From Blautia glucerasea (GTDB lineage Bacteria; Bacillota; Clostridia; Lachnospirales; Lachnospiraceae): a stretch of DNA of 21,585 bases. Positions 6,005 through 14,843 of the stretch are shown here, one piece after another. Each line of letters opens with the position of its first letter. The stretch's first letter is position 1. The notes under the pieces were generated by a model. It made no database searches. It saw nothing but the letters and a program-made list of their open reading frames with translations, and was not told where the DNA came from. The stretch is taken from contig NZ_JAJBMO010000038.1 of NCBI RefSeq assembly GCF_020537505.1, positions 1 to 21,585 of the forward strand. The letters are read 5' to 3'. Both the position numbers and the translations under genes were made by a program.

Positions 6005-7336
6005 ATGATAGCATTGCGTTATTTCTGTGGCTTTTTTCTTCAGATTTTTCCATATGCGTTTTTCTGTATGTTTCCATTTCGGGACCGTTTTCGGGGAAGC
6101 AGGAAAAGGGCTGTGTTTATTGCACTTTCTATTTTCGCCTTGATGGTTATCCCGTTTTGCACTGTGGCGCAGCTGAATGTGGGTGGTGCTTATAAAGAAA
6201 CCATCTGGAATATTATTTTTTATATTGCATTACTCCTGTTCGGGGGGATGTACTGTCTGGTGATCCGGGCAAAAATACCTGAGAAACTGTTTGTATTCTT
6301 TGTGGTTATGAGCTACGGATTTTTTGTCACAAGTTCGGTGACTTTTTTGTTCCGCAGTTTCAAATTTGAATCAGATGATTTTATGTATCCGCCAGTTGCC
6401 CTTGCGATAACACTTGGAATCAATCTGGTTCTGGCAAAGCCTTTTCTCATGCTGATGGAAAGGATCCGTGTTATGATCGAAATAGATCTGGAAACACGTA
6501 TCTGGGGGATCCTTTGTTTACTTCCTGCATTGTTTATGCTGATCGCCAGCATTGTACAGTTTTTAACTACAATAGATATTGACCGGAATGTTATTGTCCA
6601 TATGCTGTTTGTTCTTTTTGCCATATTTGCATTTATTGTGTATGGCGTGTTTTTCGGCGTTATGGGTTACATTTGCCGTAAAAAAGAGGAAGAGCGGGTT
6701 TCTGAGCGTATGTTGGAAGGCTACCGGAAGCAGGCGGAAAACAACGAGTATATCCTTGAAGTGCATCATGAGATCCGGCATCATATGAATGCTTTGGCGG
6801 CTTATCTTAAGGAAAAGGACTATATGGGAGCAGAGGAATATATTCATAAGTTTGCAGATGACGCAGGACAGCTTCCATTTGTTACATATACGGCGAATAC
6901 GCTGGTTAATTCTATTCTTTCGGAGTTTTCCGAAAAGGCGAAGAGATGTAAGGTGAAAGTGGATTACAGCATTATTATCGGCAGTCAATTGAATATGGAA
7001 GATATTGATTTGTGCCGGATGCTGAACAATATATTGGAAAATGCAGTAGAGGGATGCAAAAAGGTTTCAGGCGAACGGCGGTTTATCAGGCTGAATCTTC
7101 ATTCAAAAGAGAACTTTCTGTTTGTGAAATGTGAGAATGGCTGTGATGAGGGAAGCCTGAGAGTTGCAAATGGAAAGTATAGATCTACGAAGAGTGATAT
7201 TGGCAAACATGGTTATGGTCTTAAGATCATAGGGGAGATTGCGGAAAAATATAATGGCATTCTCAGCGTGCAGGTTCACAATGGCGTCTTTTCTGCAACA
7301 ACGACTCTTTGCCTTGATGAAAAAAACGAAGAATAG
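6005..7336 (+). CDS. Sensor histidine kinase, AgrC/LytTR-partner type (GHKL ATPase)
   Basis: Membrane sensor kinase, 443 residues, start ATG 6005 with GAAGGGG at 5991-5997. The first ~225 residues form about six to seven membrane segments, the polytopic sensor typical of kinases that work with LytTR regulators, many of which sense peptides. The dimerisation segment reads HHEIRHHMNAL; by alignment with the family R-H-D motif, His259 should be the phospho-acceptor, followed here by His instead of the usual Asp. The GHKL ATPase domain has the N box LNNILENAVEG (about 340-350) and a G box HGYGLKII near 400. No peptide precursor (AgrD-like) gene is seen nearby, so the signal is unknown. The stop codon overlaps the ribosome site of the regulator gene, so the pair is co-expressed. 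Confidence 0.88.
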   Translation: MIALRYFCGFFLQIFPYAFFCMFPFRDRFRGSRKRAVFIALSIFALMVIPFCTVAQLNVGGAYKETIWNIIFYIALLLFGGMYCLVIRAKIPEKLFVFFVVMSYGFFVTSSVTFLFRSFKFESDDFMYPPVALAITLGINLVLAKPFLMLMERIRVMIEIDLETRIWGILCLLPALFMLIASIVQFLTTIDIDRNVIVHMLFVLFAIFAFIVYGVFFGVMGYICRKKEEERVSERMLEGYRKQAENNEYILEVHHEIRHHMNALAAYLKEKDYMGAEEYIHKFADDAGQLPFVTYTANTLVNSILSEFSEKAKRCKVKVDYSIIIGSQLNMEDIDLCRMLNNILENAVEGCKKVSGERRFIRLNLHSKENFLFVKCENGCDEGSLRVANGKYRSTKSDIGKHGYGLKIIGEIAEKYNGILSVQVHNGVFSATTTLCLDEKNEE

Positions 7337-7349
7337 GAGAATTTTTATT

Positions 7350-8063
7350 ATGTACCGTATCGCGGTCTGCGAGGATGAACCGATTTTTTTAAAACAGATT
7401 TCAGATATGACAGTTGACATTTTATCATCCATAGGAGAATCCTGTGAAATCTGGAAGTATACCTCCGCTTTGGGATTGGAGAGTGCGTTGCAGGAGGATT
7501 CTGGTGCTTATGATATTCTGATCCTTGATATTATGCTGGGGGAGATTAACGGAGTCAGCTTTACGGAATATCTTCGGGATCACGGAAACTGTGTTCCTGT
7601 CATATTTATTTCAAGCAGCGAAAAATTTGTATTTGATGCATATTCCGCCGAGCCGGTTGGCTATATTCTGAAACCGGTCAGCAGGCAAAAGCTGGCAGAA
7701 GCCCTGAACCGCGCGATCCGGCATCTGACACCAAAATCGATCGTGGTAGATACTCCATCTGCTACGGTGTCATTTCATATTCGGGATATTACGTTTATTG
7801 AGGTAATTAATAAAGAGCTGTTGATCCATCTCCAGGACGGAACTGTTACGAGAATCTATAAAACCCTTTCTTCTATGAAAGAAATCTTGCCCAAGGATAT
7901 ATTTGTACAGTGTCACAGATGCTATATCGTTTCCCTATATGCAGTCCGCTCCATCAAACGCTTCGAGATCACCCTGAAAAACCACGAAACCATTCCGGTC
8001 AGCAAGTACAGTTATAAAGAGGTACAGGAACAATTGCAGCAGTATGCGGCGAAATGGTTTTGA
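7350..8063 (+). CDS. LytTR-family response regulator
   Basis: Cytoplasmic transcription factor partner of the upstream kinase, 237 residues. I place the start at ATG 7350 because AGGAGA at 7335-7340 precedes it and the sequence MYRIAVCEDEP begins exactly like a receiver domain; in-frame codons before it overlap the kinase gene. Receiver residues: acidic pair Glu8/Asp9, phospho-acceptor Asp60 in LILDIMLGEINGV, Ser/Thr site in FISSS, and Lys108 in YILKPV. The C-terminal LytTR DNA-binding domain spans about residues 130-232, with DITFIEVINKELLIHLQDG, then FVQCHRCYIVSL and IPVSKYSYKEV. LytTR proteins bind paired direct repeats; the divergent operon is a natural target, but I could not identify convincing repeats in 5774-6004. 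Confidence 0.93.
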   Translation: MYRIAVCEDEPIFLKQISDMTVDILSSIGESCEIWKYTSALGLESALQEDSGAYDILILDIMLGEINGVSFTEYLRDHGNCVPVIFISSSEKFVFDAYSAEPVGYILKPVSRQKLAEALNRAIRHLTPKSIVVDTPSATVSFHIRDITFIEVINKELLIHLQDGTVTRIYKTLSSMKEILPKDIFVQCHRCYIVSLYAVRSIKRFEITLKNHETIPVSKYSYKEVQEQLQQYAAKWF

Positions 8064-8132
8064 GGGGAAAAGTTTAGAGGTTTTTCAAACAGGCTCTAGC
8101 GTAAAGGACTAATAATCAGCAGTAAAACCCAC

Positions 8133-8161
8133 TTGAGTCCCTAAAAGTTCCATGGTATCAT
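8133..8161 (+). promoter_or_regulatory. Candidate promoter of the HipA-like operon
   Basis: -35 TTGAGT (8133-8138), exact 17-base spacer, extended -10 TGG-TATCAT (-10 at 8156-8161). The -10 lies inside the left arm of the large inverted repeat at 8144-8197, so a protein bound to the repeat would block it. Confidence 0.55.
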
Positions 8162-8200
8162 TAATTTTAGCAAAATTAGTTGATACCATGGGACTTTTTT
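8144..8200 (+). terminator. Large inverted repeat: terminator and probable operator
   Basis: Arms 8144-8160 and 8181-8197 pair over 17 positions with one G-T wobble (AAAGTTCCATGGTATCA with TGATACCATGGGACTTT). Part of the loop can pair further (TAATTTT with AAAATTA). It is followed by TTTTTT, so transcripts from the response-regulator gene should terminate here. Transcripts begun at the embedded promoter would lack the left arm and escape termination. The same palindrome is well placed to be the operator of the HipA-like operon. Confidence 0.75.
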
Positions 8201-8220
8201 ATTTAGGGAGCGTGTAAACT

Positions 8221-9426
8221 ATGGGCAGAGACGAAATATATATATTGAAACATAAGGATTTAGATGTTGCGATGGTGAAAATAAATCCTTTTTTGGGAAG
8301 GATCGAATATGTCCTTGAAGTATACATGCCAGAGGAATTGCCAGTAGGATGTGCGGAGGATGGAGTCGGGCTTGCCCAGTGGTGGAATATGCGTGCTGTT
8401 CCGGATACAAGAAAAGGAATTCAGCAGCAGCTTAAACTATTGGGGGAAGAGACAAGCCAGTCCCTTATGCTGGCGGCGTACGGTCTGAGTTTGACGGATC
8501 ATTATTGGATGCAGCCTGTTTCGAAGGAATTATACTGGAAGAACATAAATTTCTTTGAAAATGAATTCTCCGATGAACTTGGAAATTTACTGACCGATAC
8601 AGGCAAGATTGATGTGGAAGGTCATATTTCCTGCTTTTCCCCGGCGTCTTCTGTAAATGGCGAGATGAAAAAGAAATGGGTGATTCGAGATCATACCCGT
8701 TTTCTTATGAAGATTAATACAAATAATTATGGGCAGCAGGCTGTAAACGAGAAAATTGCGTGCAGACTCCATGAAAGACTGGGCTGGAAGAACTATGTTC
8801 CATATGAAATTGAGATGACACGGATTGATGGAGCGCAGGTTCCAGGCAGTTTGACTCCATTATTTACTTCTCTTGATACGGAATTGGTTTCTGCATATCA
8901 GCTGATAAAAGACTATAAAATTCCAAATGACCAGTCCGAATATGAGGCAATTATCAACGCGGCAGTAAAAAATGGAATGGAAGAATTGGAAGTAAGAGCG
9001 CAGCTGGAATATATGATTTTAACGGATTTTGTGTTGAGCAATACGGACAGACATTATAATAATTTTGGATTTTTGTATAGCAGCAAAGCGCATAAGCTGA
9101 TAAAAATGGCTCCGATCTATGATACTGGAAACTGTCTTTTTTATGATAAAGATTTAATACCTGTGAAATCTGGCTTGCTGGAGATCAGAGTAAATTCTTT
9201 TTGTAAAAAAGAGGCGGATATGCTTGCTTATGTGAAAAATAGAGAGCGTATTGAGCTGTCAAGGCTTAACGGATTTCCAGAAGAAGTGAAAACGCTGCTT
9301 ATGTCATATACAAAAATGCCAGAAGAAAGAGCGGACAGGATTGCAGAGACTGTGGAGAAAAAGATAGAGTATCTTCGGCTTTTTCAAAGTGGTAAGAAAA
9401 TCTGGAAAAGAGAAAAATATTGGTAG
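8221..9426 (+). CDS. HipA-like serine/threonine kinase protein
   Basis: 401 residues, ATG 8221 with AGGGAG at 8205-8210. The second half carries the HipA kinase core: FLMKIN with Lys164 (ATP-anchoring lysine position), SNTDRHYNNFGF with catalytic Asp276 and Asn281, and APIYDTGN with metal-binding Asp301. The N-terminal ~110 residues differ from E. coli HipA and hold a W-W-N-M-R-A-V-P segment and LSLTDHYWMQP. E. coli HipA phosphorylates glutamyl-tRNA synthetase and causes persistence; the target here is unknown. HipA toxins are normally preceded by the HTH antitoxin HipB; no HTH gene is present on either side. Instead a small unknown gene follows after 32 bases. The kinase residues are intact, so enzymatic activity is likely. 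It could be a toxin, a phage-defence kinase or a housekeeping regulator. Confidence 0.82.
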   Translation: MGRDEIYILKHKDLDVAMVKINPFLGRIEYVLEVYMPEELPVGCAEDGVGLAQWWNMRAVPDTRKGIQQQLKLLGEETSQSLMLAAYGLSLTDHYWMQPVSKELYWKNINFFENEFSDELGNLLTDTGKIDVEGHISCFSPASSVNGEMKKKWVIRDHTRFLMKINTNNYGQQAVNEKIACRLHERLGWKNYVPYEIEMTRIDGAQVPGSLTPLFTSLDTELVSAYQLIKDYKIPNDQSEYEAIINAAVKNGMEELEVRAQLEYMILTDFVLSNTDRHYNNFGFLYSSKAHKLIKMAPIYDTGNCLFYDKDLIPVKSGLLEIRVNSFCKKEADMLAYVKNRERIELSRLNGFPEEVKTLLMSYTKMPEERADRIAETVEKKIEYLRLFQSGKKIWKREKYW

Positions 9427-9458
9427 AAGCAAGTGATTTTTAGGAGGTGGAAGCTGTT

Positions 9459-9746
9459 TTGGTGAATATGCGTGTGCAGGGAAATAAATTATATATAGGT
9501 GAGGCTCCGGTGCTGGTTGTGGATATGCAGACGCAGGAGAACTATGTCCATTATGAGAAGGAAGATATTCCTTTCAAGAAAGAAGTTAAACTGAGCCCGG
9601 ATCTTTTGAAGGGGAAGCGCCCCGAGGTGCTGAATACCGCATTGAATTATTATTATCAGACCGCATGTGAAATTGCGGAAGAGACTCGGATTGCCAGGGA
9701 ATATGGGAAAAGGGCGAACCGGACGGTGGTTGTTAAAGAGAAATGA
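9459..9746 (+). CDS. Small unknown protein downstream of the HipA-like kinase
   Basis: I do not recognise this protein. AGGAGG at 9442-9447 marks it as translated. The best-spaced start is TTG 9459 (95 residues), with GTG 9462 and ATG 9468 as alternatives; the more upstream GTG at 9447 overlaps the ribosome site. The N-terminal half looks like beta strands (NKLYIGEAPVLVVDMQTQENY), the middle has a KKEVKLSPDLLKGKRP turn, and the C-terminal half is a likely helix ending in a basic tail (REYGKRANRTVVVKEK). It has no signal peptide and no HTH. It shares a transcript with the HipA-like kinase and is followed by a terminator, so it is most simply a partner: antitoxin, substrate or accessory. That role is inference from position only. 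Confidence 0.6.
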   Translation: MVNMRVQGNKLYIGEAPVLVVDMQTQENYVHYEKEDIPFKKEVKLSPDLLKGKRPEVLNTALNYYYQTACEIAEETRIAREYGKRANRTVVVKEK

Positions 9747-9777
9747 GGAAATAGAGGGCGTGATGGATATGAAAATA

Positions 9778-9813
9778 AGTGGCGTATCATTTGGAATGGT
9801 ACGCTGCTTTTTT
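9778..9813 (+). terminator. Terminator of the HipA-like operon
   Basis: A 13-position stem (AGTGGCGTATCAT with ATGGTACGCTGCT, two G-T wobbles, 5-base loop) is followed by TTTTTT. Confidence 0.85.
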
Positions 9814-9909
9814 GTGTTGAAATTAGTCGAAAAAGTGCACAAAAAAACATAGTGTATAGGCAGAAAAAATGGTAAACTGTAGAAAAGAAATTTTTTACAG
9901 GAGGAGCGT

Positions 9910-12900
9910 ATGAGAAGGAAGAAAACCATTGGGCTTTCGGTGGGGATTTGCCTTCTGCTTTTTTGGTTATTCTGCAATACAAGTGTTTTTGCGGCAGTAA
10001 CAGAAGGGAAAGCAGGGGAGACTCTTACCGGGGAGTATGCAGTTATTGTGAATACGGATCCCGAAGCGGCACATAATACTGGAACGCTGGTGTTTGATGA
10101 TGGCGCAGATGGGACTGCGCCGTATACGGTAGGGAGCGAGGGAGCTTCTAACGGTTTGGGCATCGTAAATGCGGCGGGCGGAAGCACCAGCAGTCTAGGT
10201 GAAAGTTCGTTAAGTGGCGTAAATACTGGCGTCAGCGCGCCTGCCAAGAGCCTGGCTGCTGCAAACCCTGGCAAGTCCGCTTATCTGGTGCAGGCTGGCA
10301 GTACGAATTCCGCGATCGCCTTGCAGCCAGCAACTACCTACACCATTGGTCAGGAAAAATACATGGGACAAACCTATTCCCAGAAGACCTATGTCTGCAT
10401 CGGTGCAGGTGAGCACTGCTACATCTGGATGGAAAAGAATATGAAGTCCGCCTATGATAGTGCGGGAAAGACAGCACTCATTGCAGCGGATATGGCAAGT
10501 GTCTACGATGGACAGCCCTACCGCATTCTGAACCAGCTGGCAGGCGGCGAAATCCCCTGTCTGGATGGTTCCGGTAAGCTTTCCATTCTTCTGGAAAGCC
10601 TGAGCAGTGCAAGCGGAATGTACATGTATGAGTCTGACGTGACGGCGATTCACATTAATATCCCGGTAGCGGCTTCTTATGTGACCGGGGAAATGTCCCG
10701 CAGAAACGGACTTCTGGTGCACGAAGGTCAGCATGCGGTGCTTGCGCTGAAAACTAATTTTTCCAATTCCGGAAAATATATGTGGCTGAATGAAGGTCTG
10801 GCGGTTACCGTAATGGATTACCTCTGGGGTGGTATAGACAGTAGTGGATGGTTAAGTGGAATTGCCGAGAGCACGGCAATCCGCGGCGGTTCCTCCCTGA
10901 TCTATCAGACTTACCGGAACGATACTGCAAGAGATTATGGTTTGCCTTACTTGTTTGTGCGGTACGTGATTGACAGAATGGCAGGCGGCTATGATCCAAT
11001 GGCTGTTTTGCCCCAATTTTACCAGGTAAACGCTTCTGGTTTAAATAGCCAGGAATATCTGGAAAAAGTTACGGGAGTACCGTTTAAGACGCTTCTTACT
11101 GATTTTTATACAGCAGTGGCAGCAGGTGAGATCTCCGGTGTGTACAGCTTTTACGGAGACAGACTGGCTGCACAGAAAGCAGCAACTTATCCTGTTTTTG
11201 CAGGGGACAGTGGTGTGAATTATTCTCTGGCGTCTACTGCAGCGATTGTAATAAAACTGAAAGATGGAAAATTTACTGTTCCTTCTAATGGCGATTCAAG
11301 CATTGTCTATCGCGTGATCGGAACAAGAAATCCATCGGCTTCTCCAGCTGGAGGAAATGGAACAGCGGAGAAGCCTTACGAAATTGATTCTCTGGAAGAT
11401 TTGAATATGATTTCAGACCACGCCGGAGTCTATTATCGCCTTACCGACGATATTCAGACCAATGGAAAAATAAATCTTTCTGTAAATTATTTTGGCGGTG
11501 TTCTGGATGGAAACGGACATACCATCAGCGGATTGAAAAAGCCTCTCACAGTTCAAAATGCAGGAACCATTAAGAATCTGCGTGTTGCAGCAGAATTTGA
11601 TGACGACAGCCAGAATGCACAGGGTGTTTTTGCCCAGTATAATATAGGAAAAATTCAGGAATGTACAGTTTTCGGAACTGTGACTGGACATATGGGCGGC
11701 CAGGGACTTCAGGAATTTCCAAAATTCGGAGGCTTTGCAGGCGAGAACTCTGGCACGATCAGCGGATGCTCTTCCAAGCTGACCATCAATCTGGCCATGC
11801 CAGCAATGAAAAGCTGGGTAGGCGGCATTGCCGGTCTGAATAAAGGGGTTATTGAGAAATGTATCAGCAGTGGAAAGATAACTGTTACGCAGACCGATAG
11901 TGCCCAGCAGCCAGTGTATGTGGGGGGAATTGCAGGCGGAACGGAGCGGACGACGCTTGGAAACAGCAGCATAAGGGTTTGCGCTCATACAGGCACGCTG
12001 CAGGTGAAGGGAGAGAATACGGTGGTTGGCCAGATCTGCGGAGGGATGACCTCTGCAGTGGTCACAGACTGCTATGGAAAAGACTCCCAGGGAAAATTGA
12101 TTGGATCTGCCACAGAGACAGATTCGAATGGAAAGCTTTTAACGGAGGCTCAGCTGAAGAATTCTGCTTCTTATACGAACTGGAAGTTTGGAACTGAGTG
12201 GAAGATTTCAGAAGAGGGAATTCCGTCCAGAATGGAAGCGGCAGATATTACTTCCATTTCTGCAGCTTTATACAGTTATTCTTATTGTATTGGAGAGCGC
12301 CCGTATAGCTGGGGCATGGTCTATGTGAATGGTCAGCCGGGAGGAATTGATATTACAGATGACATGATCAGCGGTTTTGACAATACCACAGCAGGTACCA
12401 AGACCATTTATATTACATATAAGGGAAAAACCGCCAGCTGTTCCATAACGATCACAGAACCGGACAGCAGCAAGATATCCAGGGTTCAGATTTCCAGAGT
12501 ACCGAAAACTAGTTATATGGAAGGGGATCTGTTTGATCCGTCAGGAATGAGCCTGTATGTTACCTATTCCACATATATGGGAGCCTGGGTTTACAGTGAT
12601 TTCACTTATGATAAAACAGGGCCGCTGACAACAGAGGATACAGTGGTAACTTTTGATTATCATGGGTTCAAAGTGCAGCAGAAAATTACGGTTACAGCTA
12701 AGAAACCAAGCAAGCTTACGGTTTTCACGGCGCCGAATAAGATTGATTACAGTGTGGGTGATAAGCTAGACCTGACAGGGCTGAAATTCCGGCTGACATA
12801 CAGCAATGGAAGCCAGTCACCAGTATTTACAGCGGCTCAGCTGGATGCTTATGGTGTAAAAATAGCTCTTGGAAATAATGGAAAAGTGACACCGGTCACA

Positions 12901-14634
12901 GCTGGAAAAGTGCTCACTGCTGACGATAACGGACAGACACTTTTATTCTATGCAACGGATAATCTGCCTGGAACTTACGGGACTGTGACGGCTGTTTCGG
13001 AGATAATCACCGTGAATACACCGCTTAGCATTTCGGGAGTGGAGCTGTGTCTGACCGCTGGAAAAGCAGAGATGCAGTATATTGATTCAGGAGTGATTGA
13101 GGGCGGAAGCGGCCAGTATACCACTACTGTGATCAGTGAAGATTTACCGGAAGGCCTGGAGCGGACACATATGCCGGGATTGTCCTACACATTTTCCTAT
13201 AGTGGCGTGGTGACTGCACCGACAGGTACTTATGTGAGCAGGTATGAGGTGCAGGATGTGCAGACGAAAGCTGTTTTGCCGGTAACGATTACCATCCGTG
13301 TGCAGGGTGCTAGTGAGGCGGCTTTTGCAAGCTTTAATCTGTATAAGCTGCAGAATCCGGTTCTGGAAAAGGATGTAATTGGTGAGATTGATAGTGTGGC
13401 GAGAACGATCACACTCCGTATTCCGAAGGGAACGGATGTGAGCAAGCTGACGCCGAATATTGATTATGGCGCAGGGGCAGGAACCTCTTTGGACTGGGCG
13501 TTTGCCAATGGAACCTCCCATGATTTTACCAATCCGGTGGAGTATGTGCTGACCGCGCCGGATGGGGTGACGAAGAAGACGTATACCGTTTCCGTGGTAT
13601 TCTACGACGATAGCCAGGTTGAACCAGAGCCGACCGCGACACCAACGCCGAATCCGACGAACACGCCAGTACCGACTGCGACGCCAACACCGACGCCGAC
13701 GAACACACCGGTGCCGACTGCAACACCAACGCCAACGAATACGCCGGTGCCGACCGCGACACCAACGCCAGTACCGACGAACACGCCGGTGCCGACCGCG
13801 ACGCCAACGCCAGTACCGACGAATACGCCGGTGCCGACTGCGACACCAACGCCAGTACCGACTGCAACGCCGACCCCGGTGCCGACCGCGACGCCAACGC
13901 CAGTACCGACGAATACGCCAGTGCCGATTGCGACACCAACGCCAGTACCGACGAATACCCCGGTGCCGACTGCGACGCCAACGCCAGTGCCGACGAATAC
14001 GCCGGTGCCGACCGCAACGCCGAAGCCAACTAGCACGCCAGTGCCAACTGCAACACCAACTCCTAAGCCGAAACCGACCAGTACCCCGGTGCCGAAACCG
14101 ACTAGTACTCCGGCACCGGCAGGGTATAAGGTGGGAATGACGGTGAAACAGCAGAAAACCAACGGCTATTATAAAGTAACCAGCGCACAGACGGTAGAGT
14201 ATTTAAGGCCAGTAAACAAAAAGGCAAGTACTGTGGTGATCCCGGACAGCGTGAACTTAAATGGTGCAAACTACAAAGTAACATCTGTCGGCACCAAGGC
14301 ATTCAAAAACAACAAGTACCTTAAGAAGCTGACCATAGGAAACAACGTAGTCCAGATCAAGAACTACGCCTTCTACAAATGCACCAAGCTCAACACCGTA
14401 AAAATCGGCAAAGCAGTCCAGTATATTGGAAAGCAAAGCTTCTATGGATGCAAGAAGATAAGCACGATGCGAATTTACACCTCACGCCTGAAACAGAAAA
14501 ACATCGGCTCCAACGCATTCAAAGGAACCCCATCCCGAATGAAGGTTTACACTCCAAGGAAGCTGGTAAAGAGCTACAAATCTATATTTATAAAACGGGG
14601 AATGAGTAAAAGCATAGTAATGAAGAAGCTATAA
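9910..14634 (+). CDS. Giant secreted gluzincin-like metallopeptidase with GLUG, Ig-like and BspA segments
   Basis: 1574 residues; AGGAGG at 9899-9904 sits 5 bases before ATG 9910. Order of parts: signal peptide (1 to about 29, hydrophobic core then SVFAA); a peptidase domain (about 110-440) with HEGQH at 271-275 and Glu295 in WLNEGLAV, the HExxH plus downstream NE pattern of gluzincins, resembling M30/hyicolysin; GLUG-type repeats (about 490-730: [45 protein letters not shown]). Three Ig-like/Big_3 domains follow (about 780-1037), then a further beta domain (1038-1132) and a DUF5018-like domain (1133-1236). A Pro-Thr linker (1241-1403) leads to a BspA-type leucine-rich segment (1404-1574: [43 protein letters not shown]). 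There is no LPXTG signal. It is probably a surface protein cleaving host or microbial glycoproteins; substrate unknown. No convincing promoter is seen. Confidence 0.85.
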   Translation: MRRKKTIGLSVGICLLLFWLFCNTSVFAAVTEGKAGETLTGEYAVIVNTDPEAAHNTGTLVFDDGADGTAPYTVGSEGASNGLGIVNAAGGSTSSLGESSLSGVNTGVSAPAKSLAAANPGKSAYLVQAGSTNSAIALQPATTYTIGQEKYMGQTYSQKTYVCIGAGEHCYIWMEKNMKSAYDSAGKTALIAADMASVYDGQPYRILNQLAGGEIPCLDGSGKLSILLESLSSASGMYMYESDVTAIHINIPVAASYVTGEMSRRNGLLVHEGQHAVLALKTNFSNSGKYMWLNEGLAVTVMDYLWGGIDSSGWLSGIAESTAIRGGSSLIYQTYRNDTARDYGLPYLFVRYVIDRMAGGYDPMAVLPQFYQVNASGLNSQEYLEKVTGVPFKTLLTDFYTAVAAGEISGVYSFYGDRLAAQKAATYPVFAGDSGVNYSLASTAAIVIKLKDGKFTVPSNGDSSIVYRVIGTRNPSASPAGGNGTAEKPYEIDSLEDLNMISDHAGVYYRLTDDIQTNGKINLSVNYFGGVLDGNGHTISGLKKPLTVQNAGTIKNLRVAAEFDDDSQNAQGVFAQYNIGKIQECTVFGTVTGHMGGQGLQEFPKFGGFAGENSGTISGCSSKLTINLAMPAMKSWVGGIAGLNKGVIEKCISSGKITVTQTDSAQQPVYVGGIAGGTERTTLGNSSIRVCAHTGTLQVKGENTVVGQICGGMTSAVVTDCYGKDSQGKLIGSATETDSNGKLLTEAQLKNSASYTNWKFGTEWKISEEGIPSRMEAADITSISAALYSYSYCIGERPYSWGMVYVNGQPGGIDITDDMISGFDNTTAGTKTIYITYKGKTASCSITITEPDSSKISRVQISRVPKTSYMEGDLFDPSGMSLYVTYSTYMGAWVYSDFTYDKTGPLTTEDTVVTFDYHGFKVQQKITVTAKKPSKLTVFTAPNKIDYSVGDKLDLTGLKFRLTYSNGSQSPVFTAAQLDAYGVKIALGNNGKVTPVTAGKVLTADDNGQTLLFYATDNLPGTYGTVTAVSEIITVNTPLSISGVELCLTAGKAEMQYIDSGVIEGGSGQYTTTVISEDLPEGLERTHMPGLSYTFSYSGVVTAPTGTYVSRYEVQDVQTKAVLPVTITIRVQGASEAAFASFNLYKLQNPVLEKDVIGEIDSVARTITLRIPKGTDVSKLTPNIDYGAGAGTSLDWAFANGTSHDFTNPVEYVLTAPDGVTKKTYTVSVVFYDDSQVEPEPTATPTPNPTNTPVPTATPTPTPTNTPVPTATPTPTNTPVPTATPTPVPTNTPVPTATPTPVPTNTPVPTATPTPVPTATPTPVPTATPTPVPTNTPVPIATPTPVPTNTPVPTATPTPVPTNTPVPTATPKPTSTPVPTATPTPKPKPTSTPVPKPTSTPAPAGYKVGMTVKQQKTNGYYKVTSAQTVEYLRPVNKKASTVVIPDSVNLNGANYKVTSVGTKAFKNNKYLKKLTIGNNVVQIKNYAFYKCTKLNTVKIGKAVQYIGKQSFYGCKKISTMRIYTSRLKQKNIGSNAFKGTPSRMKVYTPRKLVKSYKSIFIKRGMSKSIVMKKL
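13630..14119 (+). repeat. In-frame Pro-Thr tandem repeat tract
   Basis: About 490 bases of tandem units coding mainly [14 protein letters not shown] (42 bases per full unit), with shorter PTATPTPV units and degenerate copies with Lys and Ser toward the end. Neighbouring copies are nearly identical at DNA level and richer in G+C than the flanks. The product is an extended, rigid, probably glycosylatable stalk. The DNA is expected to change copy number by recombination or slippage. Confidence 0.92.
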
Positions 14635-14642
14635 TGCCAAGA

Positions 14643-14678
14643 GGCGGTGCGCATATTCAGAATGCAGCACCGCCTTTT
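14643..14678 (+). terminator. Terminator of the giant protein gene
   Basis: GGCGGTGC (14643-14650) pairs with GCACCGCC (14667-14674), with further GCAT/ATGC pairing inside, followed by TTTT. Confidence 0.8.
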
Positions 14679-14776
14679 AAAGCTGCACAAGACGAATTAA
14701 AATTTACACCAGCGCAAAACATTTTATATTGGTAAAATTCTCCAAAATCCGGAGTTAAAATCCATTAATTACTTAA

Positions 14777-14805
14777 TTGACGAAAAAATTTGCATAACGT
14801 ATACT
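14777..14805 (+). promoter_or_regulatory. Promoter of the pilin-like gene
   Basis: -35 TTGACG (14777-14782), exact 17-base spacer, -10 TATACT (14800-14805); about 40 bases upstream of the start codon. This is one of the best promoter matches in the window. Confidence 0.75.
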
Positions 14806-14843
14806 AAAAAGGACATTGATGTATAGGTTATAAGAGGTAAAAA

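Noticed and set aside
5823..6195. Two short plus-strand open frames overlapping the kinase start
   Set aside because: The kinase frame has the ribosome site and membrane-segment pattern; the others lack both.
13630..14119. Regular repeats that might suggest a CRISPR array
   Set aside because: Units are contiguous, in frame, code for PT-rich peptide and have no unique spacers.
13526..14162. Long minus-strand and alternate-frame open frames rich in Val/Gly or Arg opposite the Pro-Thr tract
   Set aside because: They arise from the repetitive codon composition of the stalk and have no ribosome sites or family patterns.
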